DNA of 64,000 nt from Distichodus sexfasciatus (GCA_032718565.1 JAVGVS010000850.1:1-64000); one strand, 5' to 3'. Numbered from the stretch's first letter, positions 36,785-50,200 are shown. Numbers and translations: made by a program. Notes: generated by a model from the sequence alone, not told the origin.

Positions 36785-37130
36785 CTTACTTAAGTAAAAT
36801 TCACGATTTGAATTTCAAAGTGTACTTAAGTAAAGATGTTGGAGTACTATTTGAGTAAAAGTGCTACAGTGTCTGATATAAACAGCACTTAAGTATTAAA
36901 GGTATTAGAATACTACTTGAGTAAAAGTACTTAAGTTTCTGATATGAACAATACTGAAGTATAAAAAGAGTTAGAATACTACTTAAGCAATTTATTTTAA
37001 GTATTTAAATATCTGATATCTGATTAAATATCTGATATGAACAGTATTTAAATATTAAAGGTATTAGAATACTACTTAAGTATCAGATATAAACAGTACT
37101 TAAGTATTCTATTCTTAAGTATTCTATTTT
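36785..37130. repeat. Degenerate tandem repeat AGTACTTAAGTWTCTGATAT
   Basis: Units of roughly 70 bp contain AAAAGTACTTAAGT, CTGATATRAACAGTAC and ATTAGAATACTACTT, repeated about five times. Confidence 0.7.
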
Positions 37131-37779
37131 TAGAGCTGTGCCTGAGCTAAAGTAAAATCTGAAATCTTAAATCCCAAAAGTCATGAGGACCAGACTGAAG
37201 CGCTTAAACCCAAATCTTGTCACAGAGGAAGTGGAACGTGTCTGGACCTGTTGTACGCATTCAAGGTTTAGGATTTTGCACCGTCACTTCCATAAAATCC
37301 CCCAGGTGGTGAGATCACACCTTCAGGACCTGTTTCCAAATGAACGAAGGGTGTTTTGTTTTGTTTTATTAGCGTCACGTGTTAGGGTTGGACTTTAATT
37401 CATAAAGCAGGTTCAGTCCCAGTCGACTTCATTCTTTTCTAAACGAAAAAAAAGAATTTACTTTGTCTTCTTGTCCAACACTTATTCTCATCCAACTTCC
37501 AAATTTACTGTAATAAATGAAGACCTTCAATGATGTTTTGCTGTATTTGAAGAAGGACAAGTAGATAATTATGTCTGATAGTTATGGCTTCAAATCCCCT
37601 CTGGGCAACAAACCTGTTCTCCATCACCTGTCTTCATATCACCGCTTCGACATTGATGGACGGGACTGCGTGTCTTTAGAAATATTGTACAGAATGTTCG
37701 GAGTGGCAAATAGATCATGGAGTAGAAAATGAACACACCCTTTCATTGTTAACTGAATGGAAGTAATCACAGGCTTATT

Positions 37780-38119
37780 ACACAACTTTGGGAGTGACGA
37801 GGATGGATAGGATCAGGAATGAGTTCATCAGAGGGACAGCTCATGTTAGATGTTTTGGAGATAAAGTCAGAGAGGCCAGACTGAGATGGTTTGGACATGT
37901 CCAGAGGAGAGACAATGATTACATAGGTAGAAGGATGCTGAGGTTGATGCCACCAGGCAGGAGGCTGTGAGGAAGACCAAAATGGAGATTTATGGATGTG
38001 GTGAAAGAGGAAAAGTTAGTTGGTGTCAGGGTAGAGGATGCAGAAGATAGGACTAAATGGAGACAGATGATTCGCTGTGGCGACCCCTGAAAGGAAAAGC
38101 CGAAAGAGAAAGAAGAAGT
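37780..38119 (+). mobile_element. RTE-like LINE 3' fragment
   Basis: The plus strand encodes the C-terminal tail typical of fish RTE/BovB-like ORF2 (RLRWFGHVQRRDNDYIGRRM, then a GRP-like and VVKEEKL region). One stop after PGRRL interrupts it. The 3' end GGCGACCCCTGAAAGGAAAA then GCCGAAAGAGAAAGAAGAAG is the usual terminus. The rest of the element is absent (5' truncation). Confidence 0.8.
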
Positions 38120-38709
38120 AGTCTTGTAATAACGGCATATTTAGCAATTAAAAACCCACCATTAATTAAATAGAAAACATGCTTTCAATTTTTCTAGAAG
38201 AATATTCGCCTGTTGATGTTTTCGGTGATTAATTATAATATTGACATATATCTCAAATAGTTCAAAAGACAACTGTTACCTTCTGAAGTACTGTGATAAT
38301 CTGAGAAATGAAACTGCTGGAGTATTTATCATTTGACTCCTTGGTATAGTCACTTTAGCCAATTTGACTGAAATCCCTCCAGCCTAATCATGTCCCATTT
38401 CATGTCTTTTTCTAATTCATTTTCAATATTTGAGACAATTTCTTATTTAGCTTCAGTCAAGAGTAGTGAGTGAGGAAAGTGAGATTGTTAAGGCAGCTTC
38501 CCTCACAACGAACCACCACGGCCTCAGAACTTAAAACGCTCAAACTTGAAAAGTGTCCCGTCACAAAATCATCCCTGACCAGCCCTGAGGAGATTCCATG
38601 CCCTAAACGATCAGATATGTTGGAAATTGTCGGTTTTTAACTCGTTTTTTGACAAACGATAACGTGGGTTTTGTTTCACGACTTCTGGAAATACACGACG
38701 CCACACTGG

Positions 38710-38721
38710 AGTTTCGGTTTC
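38710..38721 (-). promoter_or_regulatory. ISRE upstream of stat1
   Basis: On the minus strand the sequence reads GAAACCGAAACT, a full match to the ISRE consensus GAAANNGAAACT bound by ISGF3 and IRFs. It lies just upstream of GC boxes (CCCCGCCCC, 38748-38760) and an inverted CCAAT box (GATTGGC, 38778-38784), ahead of the inferred stat1 non-coding exon. Confidence 0.6.
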
Positions 38722-38799
38722 TCGTAAACCACGTGATTTCGCCGGGGCCCCGCCCCGCCCCGCACCTCGTCAAACGCGATTGGCTTACGTTGTGGTGAG

Positions 38800-39017
38800 C
38801 ATGGCTCCGGTTGGCTGAGGCGCCCGTCCGTCATGACCGCTTCCCCGCCTTTTTCAGAGGTGACTTGAAGAAGGCAGAAGAGCTGTTGTTTTTAGGGCAA
38901 ATAAATGCCGATTTTTATGCGTTTTTACTAAGCGCGACTGTAAATTTGACATCGGAAAGGGAAGAGAGGGACGTGAGGTCTTCATTTAGAACTGTTCGTG
39001 GACCGATCTGTTTTGGG
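38800..39017 (+). other. stat1: Inferred non-coding first exon of stat1
   Basis: A segment directly after the GC-rich promoter ends in a strong donor, TTTTGGG|GTGAGT, at 39017. The next good acceptor, CTCATCTTGCAG at 39846, opens the exon carrying the stat1 ATG 17 nt later. The 5' boundary is a guess; transcript data are needed to place the start site. Confidence 0.45.
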
Positions 39018-39863
39018 GTGAGTGGAAACTGTGCTGTTCCGTTTCTGCATGTTTATTATTATGAATTTGGTCGTGAACAGGCGGAAGAGAAACTGGAAAC
39101 AGGTTTTGCGAAACTCGAGCTTGTGTGTAATAAACTAGGGTGTAAATAATGTTTTTTTTAATTAATATAACAATCGTCCAGCATATTTAGGAGCATGCTT
39201 TAGGCCGTGTCAGATTTCTGGATAAGGCCATAGATTACGTGTGTGTGTTTGTGTTGGTCTGTACAGATAGATCGATACCTCGATAGTTTATAAATTTATT
39301 CTGTAGCTGTCAACAATCCATACAATATTCAGAATATTGCAACTATAATATTTCATATTGCAACAATACGTCAGACTACATTGGTCCAATGAGGATAAAT
39401 CCAAAATGAAAACACTGACCAGACATTGTACATATTAAAATATTGTTTAATATTGAACAGGATGTCTACTTTTATTATGTCTGGTTGAGCTCAAGACTTT
39501 TGCACAGTACTGCAGCTCAAACACAGCATGGACTTGACTTCAGTACTAAATTTAGACCAATACCAGATTAAGACCACTAGAAGTGACCCAGGTACATGCT
39601 CGGTAGACGAATCAGGCATCAGGGTTACCATATATTCAAAAAAAGAGTATGATTGACAGCATACTTTAAGATCTCCCCGTTCTTATATATTATGTATATT
39701 ATGTATATTCAGTTTTTGCGCATATACATTTTTTCAGGCGCATCTGTAGTGCAAAATGCAAAAAAAAATTCACATAACTTGGTGCATTGATAAACACTTG
39801 CTGCGCATGGAAATAACGTTCACTTAATCTGCCTCTCATCTTGCAGCGTGCCAATTGTCCAAA

Positions 39864-42800
39864 ATGAGTCAGTGGCTCGATCTGCAGCAGCTGGACTCGA
39901 AGTTCCTGGAGCAGGTGGACCAGCTATACGATGACACTTTTCCCATGGCTATACGCCAGTACCTCAGCAACTGGATCGAGAGCCACGACTGGTGAGTGAG
40001 GGACCAAACCTTCATGCATATAGAAATTTCCCAAATAGCTGCTTGACTTTAATGTAAAAAAGTTGTGCTCAACCCTACAGTTTGAGAGCCTATGTTCCAG
40101 AACAGCTTTTCTCAATCCCAGCAGTCGCGGCCCATCGCTCTGCACATATTCGGTATTTCCTGCACTGTCGCATGCTGGTCCTACGTTGCTAATTAGCTAA
40201 TCAGTAGCATCAGTGGGTCAGGAAAGTCGAATCTGTGCAGAGCGGCGGTCCGTGAGGACTGGGGTTGAGAAACGCTGTTCTAGAAGATATCCAGAAATAA
40301 GTCTGATCATGGATCAGCATTTAAAGAACTTGCTAATTTTAAAAACTTACATTTTCAAATTTTGGTTTGCAATCTGTTTTTAAAGCACTTACATTACCAA
40401 TGCTGGGTTGCAACCTTTTTTCTGAGCTTGCCACAATCCAAATTTGAGTCGTGACCCAGCAGGTTCAGAACCACCTCTCTGTACTGTATATGCAGAAAGA
40501 AGTCTGATTGTGCATCAGTATAATAGGAACAAACTGGTTTAAAATTTGGGTCGCAACCTCATGGGTTTTACAACCAATTTCTAGAAGACATCTAAAAATG
40601 AGCAGTAGCCAGTGATCTAGCGAAGGAGCTTTGCATTTTTCCTTGACGTCTTCTGGGTCTATTTGATGTTAATGGCGTCCAGTTGGCCGTTTGACGTAAG
40701 GAAGGTGATCGTGACCCGAACGCAATCCTTTTTTTCCTCTTCAGGGACCATGTGGCGAACGTGGAGAATGAGTCGTTGGCCACGGTGCGTTTCCATGACC
40801 TCCTGACCCAGCTGGACCATCAGTACAGTCGCTTTGCAATGGAGAAAGACTTCCTGAACCAGCACAACATCCGCAAGATCAAACGCAACCTCCAGGTCAG
40901 CAGCCAACACACACACAGCACACTCAGGCTCAGATCCCCTTTTGTTGCACACTTCTCTCTGAAAATTCAGCAGTAAAGGGCATTTTTGTAGACGCCAAGC
41001 TGCAGATGCTGACCTTTTGCATGTTTTGCAACCTGCAGTCTTGTCATTGCACCAAAAGTACACTTCAAAAAACCACACATTTGCTTCTCAGCAAGATAAG
41101 ATCATAGATTGTGGAGACTTGATCTGACGCAAACGCTCTTGACGTCTAGAACCTGTTTCAAGACAACCCCGTCTCCATGGCAATGATTATCAGCAAGAAC
41201 CTGGCTGAGGAGAGGAAGATCCTGGCGGCTGCCCAAGTAGCAGAGGTGAATTGGGGATGACAGGGTTGGTGGGGAAGGATAGAGCAAAGAGGGATGATGT
41301 AATGACGTGAATTGGGGTAAATTTGGTTTGAGCATGATATGTTGTCATGCAAAATTGTATGTAAATCTGACATTTTTGCCTCAGAACTCAGCGCAGCCGG
41401 CTCTGAATGACATGATGATTGAGAAACAGAGAGTGCTGGACATCAAAGTGAAGGACATTAAGAACAGAGTGCAGGTCAGGATCAAAACGTCAGCCTCAAA
41501 CGTTAATTTTAAAACAAACAATGTTATAACAATTATTACTGATTTTCGCCGACTTTCACCTCCACAGGAAACAGAGCAGAACATCAAAAACCTGGAGGAC
41601 CTGCAGGACGAGCACGACTTTAAGAGCAAGACGCTGCAGAGTCAAGGTCAGGAAATTTCGATGTCCCCGCTGATTCCATTGGCTCTTTTGAAACCGGTTC
41701 TTATTTTATGTATGTTTGTTTTCCAGAGGAGCTCAATGGCACAATATCAAGGGAGGCCCTGAATCGCGACAAGCTCTACCTTAAAGCCATGTTCGTGAAA
41801 CTCAACGACATGAGAGGGGTGAGAGTTTGACAGCTAGATGACCAGGCTGCTTGTGCTTGGTTGAAAGTGTTCATCACTCCTTAAATGTTAGTTTAGATTG
41901 CGAGTATGCATCCTGGAGAGTAGAAAAGTAAAAAGCCTCTGTGTGTGTGTAGGGAGTGGTGAGCCAGATGTCGGAGGTGTTGAACCTTGTGGAGCAGCTG
42001 GAGTATGAGCTGATCACCGTGGAGTTGTGTGAATGGAAGCGCCGGCAGCAGATGGCCTGCATCGGGGGACTGACCAACGTGTGTCTGGACCAGCTGCAGA
42101 ACTGGTGAGAGCCTGTTGGGGCCCGGCCCACTTATCTTAGGGCTCCTCATTAGCTTAGGGTCTTCTCACTCAGTGTAAGACACACCCACTCATTTTAACG
42201 CTCTTATAGAGCCCACCTACTCTATGTAAGCTGCACATGCTGATCTTGGGGTTGGGGGTTAGGGATCACCTGCTCATCTTGGGGTTGATGCTTTAGTTTA
42301 GGGGCCAATCTACTCATCTTGGGGCCTGCCCATCCACTAGTTTATGGTTGCCTACATTTCTTGGGGCCAACCCACTAGTTTAGGGACCACTTACTTGTCT
42401 TGGGGCCCACCCACTAGTTTAGGGGTGACTTACATATTTTGGAGCCCACTAGTTTAGGGGCCCCATTCTCATCTTGGGGCCAGCTCGTTAGTTCATGGAT
42501 CACCTACATTTCTTGGGGTCCACCCTTTAGTTTAGGGGCCAATCTACTCATCTTGGGGCCTGCCCATCCACTAGTTTATGGTCACCTACATTTCTTGGGG
42601 CCAACCCACTAGTTTGGGGTGACTTACATATCTTGGGGCCCACCCACTAGTTTAGGGGCCCCATTCTCGTCTTGGGGCCAACTTGTTAGTTTATGGATCA
42701 CCTACATTTCATGGGGCCAACCCACTAGCTTAGGGACCACTTACTCGTCTTGGGGCCCACCCACTAGTTTAGGGGTGACTTACATATCTTGGGGCCCACC

Positions 42801-45800
42801 CACTAGTTTAGGGGCCCCATTCTCATCTTGGGGCCAACTCGTTAGTTCATGGATCACCTACATTTCTTGTGGGCCACCCTTTAGTTTAGGGGCCACCTTC
42901 TTATCTTGGGGCTTATCCTTTAGGGGTCACCTACATGTCTTAGGGCCCACCACTTAGGTTAGTGGCCACCTGCTCTTTTTTGTGTGCCTCCACTTCTTTC
43001 GGCTGCACCCTCTCGTCTTAGGACCCTCCCACTATTTTAGGGAACCCCTAAAATATCATAGTAGTAGTAGGGTACCCTAATGTAGTGGGAGCCCTCTAAG
43101 GTATTGAGTGGATCCAAAGTGGCCCAGACACTATCTTAGGGGCCTCACACTACATTAGGGGCCCCCACTATCTTATGGCCCACCCTTTAGGGGTCACCTA
43201 CATATCTTGGGAGCCTATCCACTAGCCTAGGGGTGCCCAACCCACTCATTTTAGAGTCGATTCTCTACTTAAAGGACCTCCTAATAGTTTATTTCAGGAG
43301 TTTAGGGCCCTCCCACTACTTTAGGGGCCTCCCAGTACTTAAGCGTTCAAGACACTACTATCCCATCAAATATGGACAACCAAAATGTCAAAAAGCTACT
43401 ATAAATAGATAAATATCTTTACCTTGGTGGCACTTGCAAGCAAATAGCATTTTCACTAAGCGTTGTGCAATGCAGAGAGGAAGTTACCTAACTGCGTTCA
43501 AGGCCCCCGCCTCCGGTAGGTTAAGCAGAGGCTTGGGTTCTGCTCGGTACAACCACAGACATTACACAATGCTCTTTTTGGGAAATAAAACACCTCTGTG
43601 CTGAGCTGGACTTGTTTTTCTGCTGTGGTGAGAAATGAGAAATGTCATGTGTGGTTTATATGTAAAGCTCATCCCGACAACGTCCGTCCGTTCAGGTTCA
43701 CAGCGGCAGGCGAGTGTCTGCTTCAGGTGCGTCAACAGTTAAAGAAGCTTCTGGAACTGGAGCAGAAGTACTCATACCCCCAAGACCCCATCACCCAGAG
43801 CAGATGCACGCTGGAGGAGCGAGCGCTCACACTCCTCAAGACCCTCATCACCAAGTGAGACTCGACACACTCGCCCACTGTACCGATACACTACACACAC
43901 ACATACCGACTCGCTGTGAGACTTACACACTACACTTGTTTCATATTCACTTCGACACACTCAAAGTATGTGTGTGCTTCAGTTCCATAGTGGTGGAGAG
44001 GCAGCCCTGCATGCCCACACAGCTACAACGGCCTCTGGTGCTGAAAACTGGAGTTCTGTTTACTCTAAAAGTCAGGTAAACACCAACCATTACACCCACA
44101 CATGTATCTCCTGCTTTCCTAATTTCTGTTCTGTCCACTCATTTGTCACGTAAATTCTACACTTTTTCAGCGAGGAAACACAGCTCCAGCACATCATGCG
44201 ATCTCACACTGATCCCCTGTTTACTTAATTTCTTGTGTCATTACTTCTTTTGTTGATAGCCCAACAACATGCCTCATTTTGCCTTTACGTTTGGCCTTTT
44301 TCCCGCCATTGACTACATTTTCAAACAGCTGTCATCTTCTCAATACAGTGGTACCTCAGTACTCAACAAACTTAGTTTGCTTCAGAAGGCGGTTTGAATT
44401 CCAAAAAGTTCCAAGTTAATTGCTCCCCATTAGAATCAATGTGTCATGGTGCGGTAGGAATGGGAGATGAGGATACTGTAGCAGGCTTAAACACAAAGTG
44501 CTGGCTTCTTGCTGATGAATTAAACCTAGTCTTGGACTAAACTGTAGTACCAATGGACATTTACCATTAAAATTCAAAGCTAGTCTAGGACTAGGATTAA
44601 TCCTCGACTGGGAAATTGGCCCAATTGGGGACAATAGGCAGGATACACAGAACGGGGGCAAAAGATGGGGAAAAACCAGGAGAACTGAGGCAATCAAACC
44701 AGGGCGAAAACAGAGGCAAGAACAGGGGCAGAACGACGGAGACAAAAACCAGACAAGAACAAAAGTATCAAAAGAAAGATGGGGCTCGTGCTTACGAATA
44801 TGGGTCACCAAGGAATCCTCCGTGGGGAAACAGAAAGAACGGTATCCTGCCGTTCTAAGACCCACCAGGCGAAACAAAGGTGATCCAGACTTTGGGGAAA
44901 CACTGCAGCCTGATGGAAACGGGGGTTTGCTGGGAGACTCGAGCCTGGAGAAAAACACAAGAAACGGGGTGAACGAAGAATACTGACACAGGAACAAAAC
45001 AGAACGTAGCAAAAACACAAATTACACGTAAATCACGAGGGATACAGACTCGGTTTAAACTGGGTTAAATAAAGCCACACAACTGAACAAACGAGCGCTG
45101 GCACCAATCCCAAACTGAAGGCAAACGAGACGCGGGTGAAAGTAACGATAAGTGCGGGTGTGCTCTAAACAGACACTAACCTACTAGGTAGGGAGCACGC
45201 GGCGCAGACAACGCATACAGAAGTGGGGTGCGCTCTAAACCGAGAGTGAACTACTCGCGAGGGCACGAAGTGAAGACAGCGAGAACCCGGAAGTGGGGAG
45301 CAAGCTAACGGGGAAAGCTAAGGCTAACCAAAAACACACGAGGAGTAACAGACACAACAGGAATGACACTGAAAGTGGACCCAGAAAACGGAACTAAACC
45401 AAAGAACCTAAATAGCGGCAGCTACTGCTGCTTTACCGGGTCCGAGGGAGCACTGTCCGGCTAAAGTCCAGGGGAGCCGTGACACAATGGTTCAAAAATG
45501 AATCCGTTACCAGCCCCCAAAAATACACCAACAATTCAACAAATATTGCGATGGCGCTGAGTTCATCATCCAAGAATTTGTTCGTAGGCCAAGTAGGCGT
45601 GGGCGATATATCGAATATACTTGATGTATCTCGGCTTGTTGCACGTGTGATGTAGGAAATGACTCTTGCGGGAATTGTAGTTCTTGCGCAAAAAGAGAGA
45701 ATATATCGAGGTGTATCGCGATGTAGCTCCAAAATATCGCTGTATTATTTTTAGGCCATATCGCCCAGCCCTAAGTCCAAGCCCGTAGTGTGAGCAGTTC

Positions 45801-47196
45801 CAGAACTGAGGTACCATTGTATATACAGTAACTGTAGACCTCATACTGACCTTGATCCCATCGAACCACATTATTCCAACTTTTTCATATCATGGTGGCT
45901 GTGTAAGAGTAAAACTGCCAGTAAACATTTATAAATAGATCTTATTCCACTGTGAGCTCATCAAATCTGGCCTTCAGAGACGCAGATGCTGTTTAGGATG
46001 TAACGTGATTCACTGTGCTTCCTGTTTATTCAGACTGCTGGTGAAACTCCTGGAGTTTAACCACATGGTCAGGGTGAAGGTTCACTTCGACAAGTGAGTG
46101 AGAAATTATCAGTCGAGTAAATCGTTAGTCTGTCGGAATTGTATCGTTCGGCTGACGGCTGTAGCACCGGTAACATCATTGCTGCTTTTTTTCCAGAGAC
46201 GTGACAGAGAAAAGAAAGGGGTGAGTCCACGATAGACACGATGCTCTTACATAAAATCTGGAACACACGCCACAAAACATTTATCACACATGAATCATTT
46301 ACATGTATGTGTCGATTAGTTTCCGAAAGTTCAACATCCTGGGAACCAACATGAAAGTGATGAACATGGAGGAGTCGGTGGGGATGGCGGCAGAATTCCG
46401 ACATTTGGTGAGTTGAGCTTGATTAAGTAGGGAAAAAATGAGCGAATTTGGAGATTTATTGTAAATCTTAATCTTTTGCTTTTCTCAAATAGCAACTGAA
46501 AGAGCAGAAGGTCGCCGGAAACCGAACCAACGAGGTAACCGCTGAGTATTTGACTAAAAATCGCAAAAAGCTCAGTCAAGAAGTGATTCACTTTCATTAT
46601 ATGGCTAATGCTGCTAACGATTTTTTTCCGTTTTGTACTTTATATTACTTGATTTCTTCTTTTTACCTTCTTTACTTTATGTTTTACCTTATTTATTATA
46701 CCTTTTACCTTAGTTTTACTTAAAGGTTTGATTTTATTTCTTTCTACTTTTTATTAATTCTAGTTCTCCTGTTTACATTTTTTAACTCTACTTTATTTCT
46801 CCTTTTTACCTTTTTTACTGTATTTCTCCTTTTTTTTCCCCACATTTTCCACATTATTTCTACTTATACTTTTACTTCAGCTTTTCTCAACAAGAAGTCA
46901 TTCATATTGTTCGTATAATTAATTCTTTGGATCTAACGATTTTATGTGACAGGTGTAAACAAAACGTAAACCTTATTAAAACTACCACTCATAAACTTGT
47001 GTGTGTGTGTGGCAGGGTCCCCTAATCGTCACCGAGGAGCTGCACTCGTTCACCTTTGAGGCCGAGCTCTGCTGGTCCGGTCTGGTCATTACATTCGATG
47101 TGAGGACGGACTTTTCTACGTCTTCCTCTTTTTCCCACTTTTTGGCCACTTCCACAGTTTTTGTTCTAGAAACGCAGCTCATGGAGTTTTATTTCT

Positions 47197-47249
<53 letters not shown>

Positions 47250-50200
47250 TCTCCAGACCACGTCTCTGCCCATCGTGGTGATCTCCAACGTCAGCCAGCT
47301 GCCCTGCGGTTGGGCCTCCATCATGTGGTACAACATGCTGACCTCCGACCCCAAGGTGAACCCCCCCGTCCCGGCCAATTTTCAGCATCTTTTACACATT
47401 TGTTTATTCGTTTTAACCTTTTTTTTTTTTACTCTATTTCTCCTTTTCCTCTATTTTTACTTTATCCTCCAGAACCTGTCGTTCTTTGTGAGTCCGCCGG
47501 CGGTGAGCTGGGGCCAGATGTCGGAGGTGCTGAGCTGGCAGTTCTCCAGCATCACCAAGCGAGGCCTCAACGCGGAGCAGCTTGGCATGCTGGGACACAA
47601 ACTGCTGGGTGCGCGAGTCTGCGTTTGGGGGAACGTTTAATAACGCCCGGGAGTTGGCGGGTTGGTGAGCGGTGCGAATAAAGCTGGATTTCTCTTCTTT
47701 AATTACGCAGGACCCAAAGCGGTGAACGACCCCGAAGCTCAGATCCCTTGGAACAAGTTCTGCAAGGTGTGTTAAATGTACACCCCCCCCCCACACACAC
47801 ACACACACACACTCTGACGGCGTAAAGGAAGAGATAAATAAAGTGATATAATAAAATTAATTAAGTGAAGTTAAATGAAGTCAAAAATGAAAAAAAAAGT
47901 TGAAATCAAGTGGAAAAAGGTGAAAATGAGGAATCATGTAAGTATAAAAAGGAGAAATAAACTTAAAAAAAAACATAAAAAGGTAGAAATAATGTGAGAA
48001 AAGCTGAGAAACCAAAAATTAAGTGTATAATAGAGAAATGAAGTTAAAAAAGTGTGTGTGTGTGCGTGTGACGGAGCAGGGAGGCAGTGAGAGGAACTTC
48101 ACCTTCTGGCTGTGGATTGAGGGCATCCTGGACCTGATTAAGAGACACCTGCAGAACCTGTGGGATGATGGGTAAGAGAGGGGGAGCGGTCAGAGTGGGC
48201 GTCGCCTAAACTGTGTGTTTTTTGTGTCATGTGGATATTCCAGAAGAATTCCTCAGCGACTTTTCCCACTTTCCCCGGAAAATGTCTCCAGGTACATCAT
48301 GGGTTTCGTGACTAAGGACCGCACTAAGGCCCTGCTGAGCGATAAAGCTCCCGGAACGTTCCTGCTGCGCTTCAGCGAGAGTAACCGCGACGGAGCCATC
48401 ACCTTCAGCTGGGTGGAGCACACCTTAAACGGTCAGTCGCGTTCCCGCACACGCATATCCCGTACGCGCTTCGTGTTAGAGCCTGCATTGGAGCTTGTGA
48501 ATGTTGAACTCATTTGGGATTACTTGTCCAGATGAGCCGCAGGTGCGCTCGGTGGAACCCTACACCAAGAAAGAGCTTTCGGCCGTCTCGCTGCCCGACA
48601 TCATCCGGAACTACCGCGTGATGGCGGCCGACAACGTCCCCGAAGACCCGCTGTGCTTCCTCTACCCCTCCATCCCGAAAGACGAGGCCTTCAGCAAGTA
48701 CTACTCCAAACCCACCGAGAGTAAGCCCCCCGGACGAACGCACGGAAGACCTAAGTGTCCAAAAAGTGGACGAAGGCAAAGCGGCAGAGACGTAGAGCAC
48801 GCAAATTTTTAAATGTGGGACACCGCGATATTGAACGTCAAATTTGTCGACTTTTATTACATCATTTTTAGCCTCAGTGAGCAGTGGCTAAAAGTAGACC
48901 ATGTAGAGGCGGGCGAGACGACCTCAAATCAGTATTGCGATTAACTGAACGCTTTTGCTCGATTGCGATTAATGAACAGTTCTTTTTTTATTGATTTACT
49001 TCTGGGGTTTTAGCACACGGATAACGTTTCAGCTGAAAATCTGCTCAACTATTGCATCAACCCATCAAACCTGGGCTCGATTATGTCGATATTTAGGACG
49101 AGAATATTGATTCAGCTGCATTTTTCGATGAATTGCCCAGCCCTAAAAAAAGGCCGATAAATTACTAGCGTTTTCTCGTTTTTTTATAGAGCACGAGCCG
49201 ATGGACGTGGACAAGAAGCAGGACGAAGGCTACATCAGCACCACGCTTATCTCCATCTCTAAAAGGCCAGTCAGCTCGTCAATATGTTTTAGAAAAATAT
49301 CACAAACATGTAGCCCTACCTACAGGTAAGTTCATTACGAAACTAATCTCGGGGTCGACCGATCGATTATCTGCAGTGATATTTAATGTTTTTATGATTA
49401 TCGTTGTGGGCTGGTCTTTAGACCGTTATGACGGTTCGAATGAATGAGTCCAACAAAAATGCGCTACTTTTCAAACCCACGACCTCTTGGTCCCAAGGCG
49501 AGCGTTCTACCACTAGGCCACCAACACTCCATCTCTCACGTTTCTGCGCTCGAGAGGAACTCCCCGCACAGCTTACGATCTGATTAGTTAGACGTCTCCA
49601 GTCACTGAAGGCTGAAGGCATTAAACGCCCGGCACAGAAGCACGACCGCTTCACGGATCGAAATATACGTTAGCATAAATGCGAGAAAACAGTTCAAAAT
49701 ATCGAGCGCCTCGATCAGCAATAATCAGTATTCGTCTCATTCCTGGACAAACTATACCGGCCGAACCCCATTGTCTCGGACTTTTTGTATCGGCCAGAAA
49801 AAGAAACATATCCGTCCACTCTCAGTGCGATCCCAGATTTTAACACACGTGTCCTGTTTGTTCGAAATTTAGACGCCAATTGTCCTGCAGACTTAGTTTA
49901 TAGTAGTGGTTAATCGATCTCCTCGAATAGTAATAATCAGTATCGGTATCGCCCTCGATGAAAAAATATATCATCCGAATCCTAGCAGTGCCGGTTTATT
50001 TTGACGCTGTGATTTTGACGCTTTTTCTACAGGAAGCAGTCAGAGTACAACGAAATTATGATGCCCCTCTCTCCGGAGGAATATGGGGAGCTGCAGAGGA
50101 TGGTGTGTCATTTTTTTTAAAAATCCCCAAATTCCGCAAACAAAACTGTTGTCGTAAACACATTTTCCTTCTGTATTATTAAATCTATTTGAATATGATA

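Larger units (their letters stand above)
35084..38709. other. Intergenic region between mstn and stat1
   Basis: The first part is mstn 3' flank; AATAAA at 35937-35942 is one possible polyadenylation signal. It then holds a SINE-like piece (35305-35440), a TATATA-rich tract (35760-36215), a 'TACTTAAGTA' repeat (36785-37130) and a LINE 3' end (37780-38119). I found no exon. Confidence 0.5.
44345..45820. mobile_element. Outer MITE with CAGTGGTACCTCAGT ends, host of two insertions
   Basis: The left end ACAGTGGTACCTCAGTACTC is inverted at the right (GAACTGAGGTACCATTGTA). The body (AGTTTGCTTCAGAAGGCGGT, CCCATTAGAATCAATG) matches a common fish element type. It is interrupted at 44442-45484 and 45594-45773. 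Confidence 0.65.

Noticed and set aside
39085..39105. GAAACTGGAAAC as a second ISRE
   Set aside because: The spacing between GAAA halves is three, not two, so it does not match the consensus.
42619..42957. Open frame encoding 13-residue repeats
   Set aside because: It arises from the 39-bp intronic minisatellite, whose length is a multiple of three; no splice link or homology.
44416..45018. 200-codon minus-strand open frame in a stat1 intron
   Set aside because: It lies within the solo-LTR-like element, is hydrophobic low-complexity, and matches no retroelement protein that I recognise.
48242..48291. Exon 19 of stat1 starting at the earlier CAG (48242)
   Set aside because: That acceptor would add residues and break the frame joining GYIMGF; the CAG at 48291 gives the conserved junction.
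49455..49535. Possible tRNA gene on the minus strand
   Set aside because: It has A- and B-box-like motifs but no complete cloverleaf with a paired acceptor stem; best seen as a SINE head.
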